DNA of 64,000 bases from NCBI RefSeq assembly GCF_000247695.1, contig NW_004624855.1:3087365-3151364 (forward strand), given 5' to 3'. Below, piece by piece: positions 13,001 through 24,284 of this stretch (positions are counted from its first letter, which is position 1; each line of letters starts with the position of its first letter). The notes under the pieces are model-generated. The model did not search any database. It was not told the DNA's origin and saw nothing but the letters and a program-made list of their open reading frames with translations. A program made the translations under genes and the position numbers. Origin of the DNA: Heterocephalus glaber (lineage: Eukaryota; Chordata; Mammalia; Rodentia; Bathyergidae).

Positions 13001-16000
13001 CTTTCATCTAGTGTTCTCTACACATTTATTGGTTCACTTAATCCCACACCAACACTAATACGTTACTGTTATCCTGTCTTAAAGGTAACCAGGGAAGATA
13101 AAGTAACTTGCTGGAAGTCATGAAGATAACAAGGGGTGGATGAAGAATCCACCGCAGCTCTGGGGTCCCAGCTATTAACCATCATGATGCCCAGCTGTAT
13201 GTCCAATGTCCAACACAGAACCAAAAGTGGAAAGAAAAGGGGTATGGCCATAAGCCAACATCATGGGACATCCACTAAAGTGACATTTATTAGTTTCTGA
13301 CAACATAAAATAATGCTATGGATAAATACAGGAAAAATCCTGGGCCCAGAATTTAGCTCAGTGGCCCTGTGCCTGCCTCACAAGCACAAGGTCCTGAGTT
13401 TGATCCCCAGTACCAAAAAAAAAAAAAACCAGAGAAAAAATCCAAACAATGTGTAAAAACTTGCAACAGAGGAAAAAGCCAAAAGCTTTAGGATTTCTGC
13501 TGCAATATCTCCTTCACATGTTTTTGATTTTGCCAAATTTACACAACGAGCCCGGGCAACTTTAGTAATGAAGAGAGAGGTATCAGTTCCAGTTTAGGCT
13601 TTGCTTTCTTCCTTGAGGTCACCTCTTGGTTTCTGCCCCAGAAAGATCTGAGGACAAGACCCTACCCAGGTTCTCTAGAAATCTATGGACACTGGGGAAA
13701 ATGGGGCAGAGGGCAAACTAGGGTAAAAGAAAGGAGAACAACAGGTCTGTCCTTACCTGGGAGGGGTCTGAAGAACTTCTCATGGAGATGCAGTAGATCC
13801 ATCATCATGTTATGCCCCACTAAGGGCTACTTGGAATAAATCAACAAGTGAGACAAATGAGATTTAAAACATAATAAAGACAGACACTATAGACCAGTGG
13901 TGGTGAACCTATAGCATACGTGCCCCAGCGGGTTGTTTATATCACTGAAAGCTCTAAAAGGTTTGCCTTCACTGCCAAAGACTAATGGCAGTTTCTTGCA
14001 AATGATGTAGCTTCAGAACCAACTTCGATTCTGGTCACTTGATAATTCCATCCCCAGTCTCATTCTGCTCCCATGTAAGGTAGGAGGACTGCTTAGAGGA
14101 GAAAAAGCAAGGAGGGGACAGAAGGGTCTTAAAACAGGGTCCACAGTGAGAATCTAAACTGTTTGTTTGGATTTTTTGCTTGTTTGTTTCTGAAGCAGGG
14201 TCTCACTATGCAGTTCAGGCTGGCCTTGAAATCACTATGTAGCCCAGGTTCAAGGCTGGCCTTGAACCCAGGGCAATCCTCCTGCCTCAGCTTCCCAAGT
14301 GCAGGGATTATAGGCATGCGCCACAACTCTCAGCTGAGAATCTAAACCATGCAGAAAGTACACGTACAAAAAAAAGAAAAGGAAGTACACATGGTTCTCC
14401 AAATAGTTTTAGGTAATTAGTGTTGAAATCCCTGTGTTATTGAAAGGGACAAAGAATGTAATATTTCACGTGTAGAGTCCTTCACCAAATTAACCAATCA
14501 TGATTTGTTAAAAATGAGGTTAGGACCAGGAAGCCAGTTATCAGAAGGAATCACTCATTTTTTTAAAAAAATCTAATTTTACTGTTAAAGAATCCTTCAA
14601 CAGGGCCGGGGATTTAGTTCAGTGGTTCCGCTGCCTGCTGCACAAGCGCAAGGACCCGAGTTCAATCCCCAGTGCCAAAAAAAAAAAAGAATCCTTCAAC
14701 ACCTATGGCCAGAATTACAAAGGATTGTGAAAAGCCAAGAAAAAGCTATTTTTCCCTACCTTCTGGGCTTGCACCAACATCTGGAAAAAGACAGAAAAAC
14801 CCCTTGCAGAGAGAAGAATCTGCTCTTTCCAACAGCTATCTCGATCACCAGAGGCGTGCTCAAGGTACCAGCGATGCTGCTGGCTCACCTTCTTCACTAT
14901 CACCTGAAATGAAAAAGCAGACACACAGGCCTGGAATCCTAGGTCACTGGAAATGAAGCCTAGAAAAAGGATCTTCATCTCAAAATGAAAGGAAGAAAAC
15001 AAAAGCACTTGAGAAAAGCCTGTCACAGAGGGCACATGAGGCTGAATGAGAGGGGACAGAGTTGCTAAGGATGCCTGTTCCCAGGGACAAACTCACCCCC
15101 CGGTCTCTCAACACTGTCCAGATGTTGGGCAGGGCCTGCCTCAGCACCAGCTGCACCTCAAAGGCCTGGAACCCTGCACAAGGAAGCACAAAAGCACACA
15201 CAGAACTGGAGCAGCACCGCACCTTCTCCATGAGAGAACCCCAAGAACAGGAGCTGCTGAGAGATGCTTGGAAATAGGTGGATTGTGTGGAAAGGCAGCT
15301 TTCAGGGACACCCAAGCCCACCAGCCACATGATGTCACATGGCCTGTCGTGATGTTCCAGGGAAGCATTCTCAAAGTTTCTGATCTCAAGGACATTCAAA
15401 TTGGGCACTCCAAAGAATTTTAATTTCTGTGGGTTATAGTTACTGACATTAGCCACGTTAGAAATTAAAACTCTAAGTTTAAAAATTTCATTTTTGAAAT
15501 ATGAAAAAACTATTTGCCAAAATAAAAAAAATTAGCCGGAAGAGTGACACAGTGCTGGGCATAGTGGCACATGCCTGTAATTCCAGCTAACAGAGGCAGA
15601 AGAATCAGAAGTTCAATGTCAGCCTGGGCACCTTAAAAAGACTTTGGCTCGGGCCGGGGATTTAGCTCAGTGGTTCTGATGCCTGCCTTGCAAGCACAAG
15701 GACCCACCCAAGTTCGACCCCCCCCCCAACCCACCCCCGGGACGTAAAAAAAAAAAAAAAAGAGTCTTTGCCTCAAAATAAAAAGTAAAAAGGCTGGGGA
15801 TGTAACTCGGAGGTAGAGTGCTCCTAGGTTTCATCCCCAGTACTGCAATTTTTTTTTAAAAAGCTTGATTATTTCACATTTTTGCACCTAGCTGTTTTGC
15901 ATCTAATCTACTAATCTGCTGTGATATGTTGTGCTCACTGAAATATACAGAGAAAATCCAAATATACAGATGGGTAAATGGACAGGGAAGAGATAATAGC

Positions 16001-19000
16001 CTTCTCAAATGACTTTGGGTTTTCTTTTTTAATATTATGTAAATCCAACACACAGTAGTTTTAAAGGTCAGCTATTTTATGCAGTCTAAACCCATTATTA
16101 ATAAACTTTCTAGCACCATAACATTAAACCCTACTGGCCTGTTTTGTATTTTGAATGGATTTTTTTTTTGGCAGTACTAGGGATTGAACCCAAGGCCTCT
16201 GCACTGAGCTATATTCCCCACTCGTTCTTATTTTTTTCACTTTGAGACAAAGTCTGAGCCACTAAATTGCCCAGGCTGGCCTTAAACTTGCAATCCTCCT
16301 GCCTTAGGCTTCCAGGGAGCCAGGACTACAGGCATGTGCCATCTCATTCAGTCCTTGAATGGGTTTTTTTTAATGGATTTTTAAACCATGATTTTGTAAC
16401 AGCATGCACCGGTTACTTGGAAGATACTGGTTTGCAGAGTTATGCAGATCTTCCAAATGTTCACACATTTGACTACACGATACCAACAAAAGCCATTTGT
16501 ACCTATGACTACTGATCTTATCAGAAAGGCCTGTGTTGGAAAGCTGTCAAACTTATGGTGGCAGATCCAAGTTTTTCCAGTTTTTTATGGGAAGCTTGAA
16601 TTTTATCACTAGCAAATACTTTTGAGTTATTTTCCTTGAAGTTACAGGCCTACTTTTTCCAGTAAGAAAATACCCATATCTAAACAACTACAATCAGTTT
16701 TTACCAGTAAAAATATTCCAAGAAAAAAAAAAAAAACAGCTGAGCCTGGAGCTGTAGTGTAGCACAGTGGTACAGCACTTGTCTACCAAGTATGAGGCCC
16801 TGGATTTGATTCTCAGCACTGGGGAAAAGAAACAAAAACAAAAAACCAACAGCTAATTCAGTTCTCAACTCTGAAAACTGCAGAGTGCTTTTTCTCAACA
16901 GAACTACTAAAGGAATATTATCAATATACTTATCTTTTTCTATACTTCTATTGACATAAAATATTTAAGAGAATCCAAAGGTGGAGACTTAATAGAACTA
17001 TGAATATTAATTACTTCCTCACCGAGGAGGTTCTTAAGTAAAATTGGCTTTTTTAAAAACTGAGAATAAGGGCCAGGGATTTAGCTCAGTGGCACCATGC
17101 CTGCCTCATAAGCCCAAGGTCCTGAGTTCAATCCCTGGTACTGGAAATAAAAACAAACAAACTGAGAATAAATGGCAATGAAGGATGCAATGATTACCAG
17201 CATGATTTGATGCTCTTATATAACTTAATTCCTGCTAAAATGATAGCAGGTTTAATCACCATCACTAAAGAACACAGAAAAATGGTTCAATGACAACAGC
17301 AAGTCATTGCTAAGTGATACTCTGAAAATAGTCCTGACCTTATAGACCCCATAGCTAGGGTCTCAGAGACCAACAAGGTCCAAAGACTAGGCTCTGAGAA
17401 CTGCCACACCAGGGCATATGCATTGAGGGCAAGTAACAAAAGTCAGTAACAGAAAGCACTCAGGATGGACTTCAAAGGATGGCTCATAAATGAACTTGAC
17501 TTCTTCAGCCTTGAAATTCAAAGTAAATTCCAAAGGCTTTGACTTTTGAATTCAACTCACCATTATATAACCCTGAGGACTAGGCATGTGCCGAGCAAAC
17601 ACTGGCATCAGACTAATACATGGTATTTGAGACCAGGATCTGTAGCAAATTTGTTCCCCAGTTCTTGTACATGACTATGACCTGTTCCCATGATCCCACA
17701 TTGGGAGAACAGCCTGCTCCCTACCAGCAATACCAGGCAGAGTCATCTGGTCACCTTCCTCAGCCAGGTCCAGCCACCGCGTCACCTCATTAATTACCAC
17801 CTTGATTTGATCTTTATCCAGAGAGCTGAAATGGAAACATTATAGTATAAATGTTGGATGCCGGGGATTTAGCTCAGTGGTTATGCTGCCTGCCTTGCAA
17901 GCACAAGGACCCGAGTTCAATCCCTGGTACCAAAAAAACAAAACAAAACAAAAAACCTCCTATATAGTATAAATGTTGGAGAAAACCACCCCAGAATCCT
18001 AAAACAGTCTTAACAGGAGAAATTTCAGGACCTTGTGATTTTATGGAAGATGAACCAAAAAGGTCAATTATTCTCCAGGTCCTTTCATGTAGTAGGAATG
18101 TGAACCCTGGCCTATCTTCTTTCCAGGTTCCCAAGAACTCATTCAATCCCTATCTGCTTTACTGGGAGTACAGAAAAAAACAGAAAAGGGCTCTAGCCAA
18201 TACTAAGAAGTACTACAGTCTACTGTGAGAACAGCAGAGACTGTCAGAACAGTCTCTACACAGCTTTCAAAGGGGTAAAGTACATACCAGCTTAGAACAA
18301 AAAGAGAAAGGCAAGAGCTCTGTAAACCTTTTCCAGTGTCAGAGAATACTCTATTAGGCTGAGATCTCACTCCAACACTTGAAAATAACAGAAGATTAAA
18401 AATTCAAATTGCTAGCAGGCATGATGCCACATGCCTGTAATCCTAGCACTCAGGAGGGTGAACCAGGAGGATTGCACAAGTTCAAGGCCAGCCTGGGCTT
18501 CATAGTGACTTCAAGGTCAACCTCAACTACAAAGTCAGATCCTGTCTCAAACAACCAAAAAAAAAAATTAAAAATAAATATAAAAATTGCTGTCAGGCCT
18601 GATGGCACATGTGCATAATCCCAGCTCCTTAGGAAGCTGAGGCAAGAGAACTGCAAACACTAGGCCAGCCTGGACAACTTAGCAAAATCTTCTCTCAATA
18701 AAAATAAAAAAGAAAGAGTTGGAGGTGTAACTCAGGGGTAGAGCAGTCCTGGGTTTGATCCCCAGTATTGACAAAAAATTTTAAAAATTGCTTTTCCCTT
18801 ACCAAAACAAAACAAAAACCTGTATTTTTATATGAACACCAGCATCGAGGATGAAAAAAAGAAAGGAGGAAGGAAGGAAGAAACTCCAAACATTACACAA
18901 GATCATTATCTGAACCAGATCATCAATCATATTTCAGAGTTAAAAGTTGTCTCATTTATTCCCCTTCCCAGTAAAGAAAAAATTTGAAAGCCCAACATGC

Positions 19001-22000
19001 TTAAATGACTTGTTCAAAACCAATAGTTAGTTGATAGCACTGACTGACTGGGCCCTGAGCTCCTGGCTCCATTTGCAACCCAATACTATGGTCCTCACTT
19101 GTCACTCCTGCACAGGCAGCAAAAACTGCAGGGCCTAGGCCTGGCACATGGGCCAAAGAAAACAGGGGTCACAGATGAGTCTCATACACAGGCTCAGGCA
19201 TGCCAGACTGGAGCAGTCTAAAGCCTGTGCCCGGCATGATTGGTATGTCAAAGTTATCTGTGAGTCACCCTGCAAACCCCTCAGAAGACCACGCTGGAGC
19301 CCAACATGGACATCGTATAGCAGGTCCAACAGAGCTGTTTCCTCCTACCCCAGCACTGGAATGAATTCCTATTTTGTTGAGTAGACTCTAAAAACCCCAC
19401 TAAAAGCAGTGAGAGGTTCACATGAGAGGTCAAAAAAAGGAAGATACAGGAGGCAGTTTCTTACCTCAGCAGCAGATGGATCCAAAGCACCACAGGCCTT
19501 TAGGTCTGGGAGAGCACAGGTGACCAAAGCACGGAGGGCACAAGGTCACCGCACCCCTGGAACCAGCATATGAACCCACAGGAAACACAAAACATGGCAA
19601 CAAAGAGACCAACAAAAAAGAAGCCCTACCTGCGAACTTTCCAGTTCCCTGTCAGGATACTATGCTTAATTTTCTTCTCCTGCTCTTCATTCATATATGG
19701 AATTCCTTTTTTGAGAAACTAAAACCAGGAAGAGAACAAGTGAGAGGTAGCCTCTAAGGCAGTGAGGAACAGAGTGAAGGGAAAAGAGTTTGTTCTCCCA
19801 GGAACAAGTAAGAAAAAGGACAGGAAACAGGCAGTGTGGCCAATGAGACGAGACTTTGAACACACTCTGCCCCTCCTCAAACACAGTACCTTGTTATAGT
19901 TGAAGCCATATTGATTCAAAAACTGAACACTAGATGCCTGGAAAGAGAATTCTGTGTCCAAAATCCCAAACGTTGTAGGGAAGAGAAAGAAGTTACAAGA
20001 ATGGGCTATATACCTATTTAAAAAAGAAAAAGAAAGAAAAAATGTAAGGAAATTAAAAGCAGTTAAAGATAAATTTAAAAATTAAAAACAAAACAAAAAA
20101 CTCACTCTAGCTCATAGAGCAGGCTTGAGTGGGCTCTTTTTCTCATTTAGGAAGGACATGAATGTCTGTAGTGTTTCAAGGTCACTGCCTGGCATTGGTG
20201 GCCAAAGGAAAAAGGCAGCACTCTCACCGTTGGGAAACAGGGTCTGCCACAGAGATGGGCCCTCAATAATCCCTCCTCTTGCCACTCAGTCCCCCTCCAC
20301 TGCTGACAGGTTGGAGCCAAAGCCACCTCAGCTAAGCGTAGATGATACAAGGTTAACACAGAAAACACAGCAACAAAGAAACCAGAAAACACGTGGAGAA
20401 ATAGGCCCTACCCACTGGCCTGTCCCCATAGATGGAACATCCTTCTTGATGGCCGGGGCTTGTGAGCAAACTGCTTCACAGAGTTGCACAAGGGACCATT
20501 GAATGGAGAGCAGGAGCACCTAAGAAAGATGCAGGGGAGGGGTGGTGGGGAAAGGGCCCACAGGAGGCTTGAAGAAAAACTGGAAGGGTAAGCTGGAATC
20601 TGCAGAGGACAGAACAAGGGAAGAGCTAGAAGGAGAAGAGAAAATGGAGCATCTAAGACAAAGTGACTCAGACACCTGGGGAATGACTAGAAGGCGCCAG
20701 CTGTAAAATATACATGGGAAAAAGCTCTTTATACATACATACATGTTTGACTCTCCTTCAATGCTGGAGAATACAGACAATCCTAGAAGAATGAAAACAG
20801 AAGTAATGAATCCCAAAGAAAAGCTACCTGAAGTTAACCACAAAGACAAAACATTTCCAACAGTGCTTTGATACAGGTGCTATGTGGACTGTAGAACAGG
20901 AGAACATCCTCTTGAAAAGAGGACTGACTTGAAGAATGGCAACTGTCAGATTGTAATCTGCATTGAAATTACTGAAAGCTAACTGTGGCCATTTCTTCAA
21001 AAACAAAAATCTTAAATTGACCTGCTCATAGTTTAAAAGTAACAAGCAGAAACGCCAAAAACCATAAAAACTTAACAACTTAATTGTTTATAATGTCTAT
21101 ATTACCAAAAAAGACCATATTCAAAGTAAAAAATATTTCAAAATGAGAGAACAGAAACATAACTAAGAGCCGTTTCCAACACTTCTCAAAGAAAAATAAA
21201 ATAATTAAGAAAAAACAGATAGAAAAAACAGAGGACTAGGGTAAAAAGGAAAATACACGTACACTTGGGAACAGCTGTTCAGTGTCACTCTTAGTAAAAC
21301 ATGTCAGTAAAATGTGGCCCATGCTGTCTGTAAACAACATTTTATTGCAATAGTCATAATAAATGGTTTATATACTAGTGACAGCTGATTTCACAAAAGC
21401 AGGACTGAGTATGTCACTGTAACAGAAATCACATTTCCTGCAAAACCTAAGACATTTCCTTCTAACTTTCTACAGAAAAAGTTGTTGCCCCCCCGCAAAA
21501 AAGTTGTTGGCCCTGTATTACAAGATATAAGTCAGAAAAACAGATAATTTTTTCTCTATCAGGTGGGCTAAAATTTTCAGACCAATAATGCTAGATATTT
21601 GTTTGGTAAATGGGTACATTCACTACTGTTAGTATAAATTGCTAAAAAATGTTGAGGGTGGTTAATAGGAAGAGGAGTAGTTTGGTAATATACATTTAAA
21701 AAATGGGTTTTGGCAATACTGGGAATCAAACCTGGGAGCTGAAGCACACTAGGCAATCACTCTATCATGGAGCTACATTCTTAACCAATATTAATATGTT
21801 AATGGACCTACTCTGGAACTGCAATTCCACTGCAAAGTACTCAAAAATGCAGATATTCACAAAAGTACAGTAATATATAAATTCCAAGCTAGTCAATGCA
21901 AACTTAACTGTACACAAATGGCTAAACAAAAGTATTGAATTACTAAGACACTAAGTCAACAGACATATTCAGTTTGTAGTCATATAGAACTGTTTAAAAT

Positions 22001-24284
22001 GAACAAGTCTAGGCAGAGGGTGTAGCTCAAAGAGTGCCTACCTAGTACATATGAGGCTCTGGCTTCAATCCCCAGCACCAAAAAACAAACAAAACAAAAA
22101 ATAACAAGTCTGTATGTGCTGATATAGAAATATGTCCAGCTCCATCAGGCTCCATCAATTGGAGAAAAAACCCAAAATACAAAATATTTAGTCCTGGGCC
22201 AGGGATTTAGCTCAGTGGTTTGGCTGCCTGCTGCGTAAGCACAAGGACCTGAGTTCGATCCCCAGTACAAAAAAAAACAAATTCTTTTGTTTGTATAAAT
22301 TTTCTTTTTAAAAAAATACACGTTTTTACTTTAAAGATGGAACAGGTGATAGTGATTATTTCTTAACTCCAGAAACAGAAACTCCAGGCACAGAAACAAT
22401 GCTACTAAATTTTTCTACTTGCTTTAAAGTGCTGGTCCCATAAGCATAATTCAAAAGGATACCTGATGTCTTTAAAAATGATTTTTAGGGCCAGGGATTT
22501 AGCTCAGTGGTGCCGCCTCCTGCCTTGCCAGTGCAAAGTCCCGAATTTGATAGCCGATACCAAAAAACAAAACAAAACAAAACCAAAAAATAGTGATAAT
22601 AAAAGTGATTTTTAACAACAGAAAACACAAAATAATAAAGTCTTTTTTGTTTTTATGTTTTGCTTTGTTTTGAGACAAGGTTTCACTACATTTACCAGGC
22701 TAATCTTGAACTTACTATGTAGCCCAGGTTGGTCTCGAACTTGCCAAGATCCTCCTATCTCAGCCTCCTGAGTGTTGGGATTACAAACATGAGCCACTAC
22801 ATACAGTTAGACAATAAAGTATTTTCTTGCACGACTCTTAAACTGTTGAATATTAGACTCACCAATCTGACAGATTGTAAATTGCTGAATACTCTGTCGG
22901 GTCTTTAGATACCAGTCAGATGGCAAATCAAAAAGACTGTGAAAAAAGATATATTGCATATGCCATAAGCAAGGAGAGCAGATCAGGGCCCAACACCTTG
23001 GAAACTGGTTCAGGCACTCTGAACCAGGGCGGAGTTTTTTCCTTGTTACAGGAACGAGGAAACACTAGTACCGTTTAACTGACAACAGCCAGGTCCCCCA
23101 ACAGGTGGGAGCAACCCACACAAAATGCCCTGACCCCCAAAAGCCAACAGAATGCCTACTGAGAAGCAATGCTGGTCCCACCAGGGTCTTATACAAAGAG
23201 GACTTGGGTGAGTCACCTCTCTGGGCCCCAGACAGCTTTAGCTTTACCTGATCTGCTGGAGCCCAGACAGGTTAGAACGAAGTCCAGTGAACTCTATGTC
23301 CAGACCTGTGGAGAAGGCAAAAAATAAAGTCTCCACTCTACACTGAACCAGGGGCGATCAAAATATGAGATGTTTAAATAAAAATTATTACAGTTCTCCT
23401 TTGTGTCTTACAAGGTGTGATTTTTTTAAAAAAAATCATATATAACGTATGTATATGTTACATATATATGAATGCTGCTGCCAAGTGCCATCCAATAGAA
23501 AAGCAGGCTCCTAAAAACATTACAGTGTGTCCACATCCACGATATTCGCCCAATATGGTACCTATGAGACGTCTGGCTCTTTCCCAGACTCAAAATGACC
23601 TGGAAAAGTCAATGTTTTGAATCATTTCTAGACACTGAGGCAGCTACCATTGCTCAAGTAAAGACACTCAGAAAAAGGACTTCCAGAACTGCTTTAAAAA
23701 GTGGCAAGAAGGATGGGATGTATGTTCAAAGTGAGGGGGACTATTCTGAGGGGGATTAATAGCGATATGTCTTTTACTGTAACAAATCTTTTTTTTTTTT
23801 AAATAGGAAGAGTTTATTGAAAGAAAGCTTCTGCCTAAGAGAGACAGAAGGGGACCCGAAAATGAGTTGCCCCACAATCTTTTTTTTTTTTAATTTTACA
23901 TTCATCATCTGTTTTGATGACACCTCCTAAATGCTACAGGTGACGCGTAGGCTCGCTTTCTTTGTGCTCAAGAAGCCAGGTCATCAAGAAGCGGAGAGGG
24001 CGGGAACTAAAGCAAGAACCAGGCAGCCCCCCCGGGTGTATCTGGACCTTAGAGCAGCTCCAGCCACCAAAGCCTGGGTGCTCTGGGTGCGACCGGCGCT
24101 TAACGCCTGTTGCCTGTCCACTGCCTGGGGGCCTGAACAGGGACTCCGCTTCTTTCCCAGGGACCGTTTGGTTAAGGGGTCCTCAACCACCCCTTCCCCG
24201 CGTTTTACCCACGAAGTCCGCCTCCCGGAGGAGCTTCTGCAGCAGCGGGAGGCTCTGCTCAAACTCGTCAGCGCCCAAGTCCAT
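2606..24284 (-). CDS. PNLDC1: PNLDC1, PARN-like piRNA 3' trimming exonuclease (18 coding exons)
   Basis: PNLDC1 is the membrane-anchored DEDDh 3'-5' exonuclease that trims pre-piRNAs in germ cells (established for mouse and human). Exons in transcript order: 24209-24284, 23248-23305, 22863-22936, 20743-20782, 19890-20013, 19630-19718, 17725-17825, 15097-15173, 14760-14903, 13757-13826, 11362-11447, 9853-9908, 6342-6448, 6138-6180, 4606-4705, 4032-4207, 3813-3911, 2606-2669. All junctions are GT-AG with matching phases, giving 1584 nt, 527 residues plus stop, about the human length. The catalytic set is present: D28 and E30 (GLDIEF), D271 (VGHNMMMD), H356 and D361 (PHEAGYD). The C-terminus (VVAAWALLGFLLG) is a hydrophobic tail anchor. 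The start ATG sits in a CpG-rich region and begins MDLGADEFEQ, as in mouse. Exon 13 is poorly conserved before CPHEAGYDAF and its acceptor is my least certain boundary. The gene appears intact. Confidence 0.93.
4278..4363 (+). mobile_element. Short 5'-truncated retro-insert with poly(A) and target duplication
   Basis: About 70 nt of non-repeat sequence contains AATAAA at 4327 followed by 15 nt and a 16-A tail at 4348-4363. It is flanked by perfect 11-bp direct repeats GAAAATACTAC (4267-4277 and 4364-4374). This is the signature of L1-mediated retrotransposition of an RNA 3' end. I do not recognise the source transcript. It lies in the PNLDC1 intron between exons 15 and 16. Confidence 0.8.
6941..7038. 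repeat. Alternating purine-pyrimidine microsatellite (TG)n-(CG)n-(TA)n
   Basis: A GTGTGTGGG-type tract runs into GCGCGCGCGC, then an ATATATATAT block and a T run. Alternating CG/TG dinucleotides are the classic Z-DNA-prone sequence type. It lies in a PNLDC1 intron, next to the 3' poly(A) (read as T) of an antisense SINE. Confidence 0.8.
7031..7199 (-). repeat. Composite tRNA-like/B1-like SINE
   Basis: Read on the minus strand, a B1-like part (CCTCCCAAAGTGCTGGGA) is followed by a tRNA-like part (CTGGGGATTGAACCC) and a poly(A), seen here as a T run. Confidence 0.65.
7206..7297 (-). repeat. tRNA-derived (ID-like) SINE
   Basis: The minus strand reads GGCCGGGGATTTAGCTCAGTGG, then a diverged anticodon region, GAGTTCGATCCCCAGTACC and a poly(A). 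Both pol III internal boxes are recognisable. It lies in the PNLDC1 intron between exons 12 and 13. Confidence 0.85.
8236..8330 (+). repeat. tRNA-derived SINE with target duplication
   Basis: The element runs from GGGCCAAGGATTTAGCTCAG to GGTACC plus an A-rich tail. It is flanked by direct repeats AGGTCATCTATA (8224-8235 and about 8331-8342), so it is a complete insertion. A B1-like fragment follows at about 8360-8445. Confidence 0.88.
9366..9555 (-). repeat. tRNA-derived SINE followed by B1-like fragment (antisense)
   Basis: 9366-9456 is an antisense ID-like element (T run, GGTACC, then CTGAGCTAAATCCCCGGC). 9462-9555 is an antisense B1-like fragment with CTCCCAGAGTTCTGGTATTACAGG. Both lie in a PNLDC1 intron. 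Confidence 0.8.
10684..10772 (+). repeat. tRNA-derived SINE
   Basis: GGGCTGGGGATTTAGCTCAG leader, GTTCGATCCC box B and a 16-A tail. It lies in the PNLDC1 intron between exons 11 and 12. Confidence 0.85.
10912..10995 (+). repeat. tRNA-derived SINE
   Basis: A second copy 140 bp from the previous one, with a GGCCAGGGATTTAGCTCAG leader and GGTACC end; the tail is A-rich and interrupted. Confidence 0.85.
11085..11260 (-). repeat. B1-like dimeric SINE (antisense)
   Basis: The text TTTGAGACAGGGTCTTGCTATG is followed by two tandem GGCTGGCCTTGAA units and CCTCAACCTCCCAAGTGC. The doubled GTA-ATCC/GCCC-GGCTGG module marks the dimeric B1-like family repeated through this window. Confidence 0.85.
11620..12040 (+). 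repeat. Two tandem L1 3'-UTR ends
   Basis: Two consecutive units (about 11620-11780 and 11785-12040) each carry a purine-rich GGGAAAGG-type stretch, then TATTGTATACCTA and AATGTACCAATRA before an A-rich end. The same motif ends the L1 fragment at 47.2-48.8 kb, so these are 5'-truncated L1 3' ends lying head-to-tail in a PNLDC1 intron. Confidence 0.75.
12822..12982 (-). repeat. B1-like dimeric SINE (antisense)
   Basis: GTTTTTTGAGACAGGGTTGC, two GGCT(A/G)GC modules, CTCAGCCTCCTGAGTGCTAG and ATGCCCGGCC are all present in order. Confidence 0.85.
13340..13427 (+). repeat. tRNA-derived SINE
   Basis: TTTAGCTCAGTGG box A, GAGTTTGATCCCC box B, GTACC and poly(A). It lies in the PNLDC1 intron between exons 10 and 11. 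Confidence 0.85.
13895..13974. mobile_element. 80-bp non-autonomous hAT-type element
   Basis: The element begins CAGTGGTGGTGAACCT and ends AGGTTTGCCTTCACTG, which are imperfect terminal inverted repeats. The flanking 8-mers CTATAGAC and CCAAAGAC match at 6 of 8 positions, the target-duplication length of hAT transposons. It resembles short derivatives of the OC1/Charlie-like hAT elements; the exact family is from memory and needs a repeat-library search. It lies in the PNLDC1 intron between exons 9 and 10. Confidence 0.7.
14159..14335 (-). repeat. B1-like dimeric SINE (antisense)
   Basis: Tandem GGCTGGCCTTGAA modules and CCTCAGCTTCCCAAGTGCAG identify an antisense dimeric B1-like copy. Confidence 0.85.
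14602..14689 (+). repeat. tRNA-derived SINE with target duplication
   Basis: GGGCCGGGGATTTAGTTCAG to CCCCAGTGCC plus poly(A). The sequence AAGAATCCTTCAAC occurs on both sides (about 14587-14600 and 14687-14700), so it is a full-length insertion just downstream of PNLDC1 exon 9. Confidence 0.88.
15553..15860 (+). repeat. SINE cluster: B1-like, ID-like with C-rich insert, second tRNA-like
   Basis: 15553-15650 is B1-like. 15653-15762 is an ID-like element whose box B end has become a run of C residues (about 15716-15740) before its poly(A). 15793-15860 is another tRNA-like SINE (GGCTGGGGATGTAACTCGG). All lie in a PNLDC1 intron. Confidence 0.8.
16165..16350 (-). repeat. Composite tRNA-like/B1-like SINE (antisense)
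   Basis: CAGTACTAGGGATTGAACCC is followed by CCCAGGCTGGCC and a CAGGACTACAGGCATGTGCC segment, the antisense composite type seen also at 7031. Confidence 0.7.
16742..16850 (+). repeat. tRNA-like SINE
   Basis: GAGCTGTAGTGTAGCACAGT, a diverged box A, then GGATTTGATTCTCAGCACTG and an A-rich tail. More diverged than the GGCCGGGGATTTAG family, so probably older. Confidence 0.65.
17070..17150 (+). repeat. tRNA-derived SINE
   Basis: GGGCCAGGGATTTAGCTCAG leader, GAGTTCAATCCCTGGTAC and an A-rich tail. Confidence 0.85.
17859..17962 (+). repeat. tRNA-derived SINE with 18-bp target duplication
   Basis: The element GCCGGGGATTTAGCTCAGTG to GGTACC and an A-rich tail is flanked by an exact 18-bp repeat TATAGTATAAATGTTGGA (17841-17858 and 17963-17980). 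It inserted just upstream of PNLDC1 exon 7 in the intron. The near-consensus sequence and perfect duplication suggest a young copy. Confidence 0.9.
18413..18780 (+). repeat. SINE cluster: B1-like, B1-like, tRNA-like
   Basis: 18413-18570 is a dimeric B1-like copy (CCTGTAATCCTAGCACTCAG, CAAGTTCAAGGCCAGCC). 18590-18715 is a second, and 18716-18780 is a tRNA-like tail ending CTGGGTTTGATCCCCAGTA. Confidence 0.8.
22012..22085 (+). repeat. tRNA-like SINE (older type)
   Basis: GGCAGAGGGTGTAGCTCAAA, then CTGGCTTCAATCCCCAGCAC and an A-rich tail. Box A and box B are visible but the leader differs from the ID-like family. Confidence 0.7.
22195..22282 (+). repeat. tRNA-derived SINE
   Basis: GGGCCAGGGATTTAGCTCAG, GAGTTCGATCCCCAGTAC and poly(A). 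In the PNLDC1 intron between exons 3 and 4. Confidence 0.85.
22489..22806. repeat. tRNA-derived SINE (+) followed by antisense B1-like SINE
   Basis: 22489-22590 is a plus-strand ID-like copy (GGGCCAGGGATTTAGCTCAG). 22639-22806 is an antisense B1-like copy with GAGACAAGGTTTCACTACAT and CTCAGCCTCCTGAGTGTTGG. Both lie just outside PNLDC1 exon 3. Confidence 0.82.
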
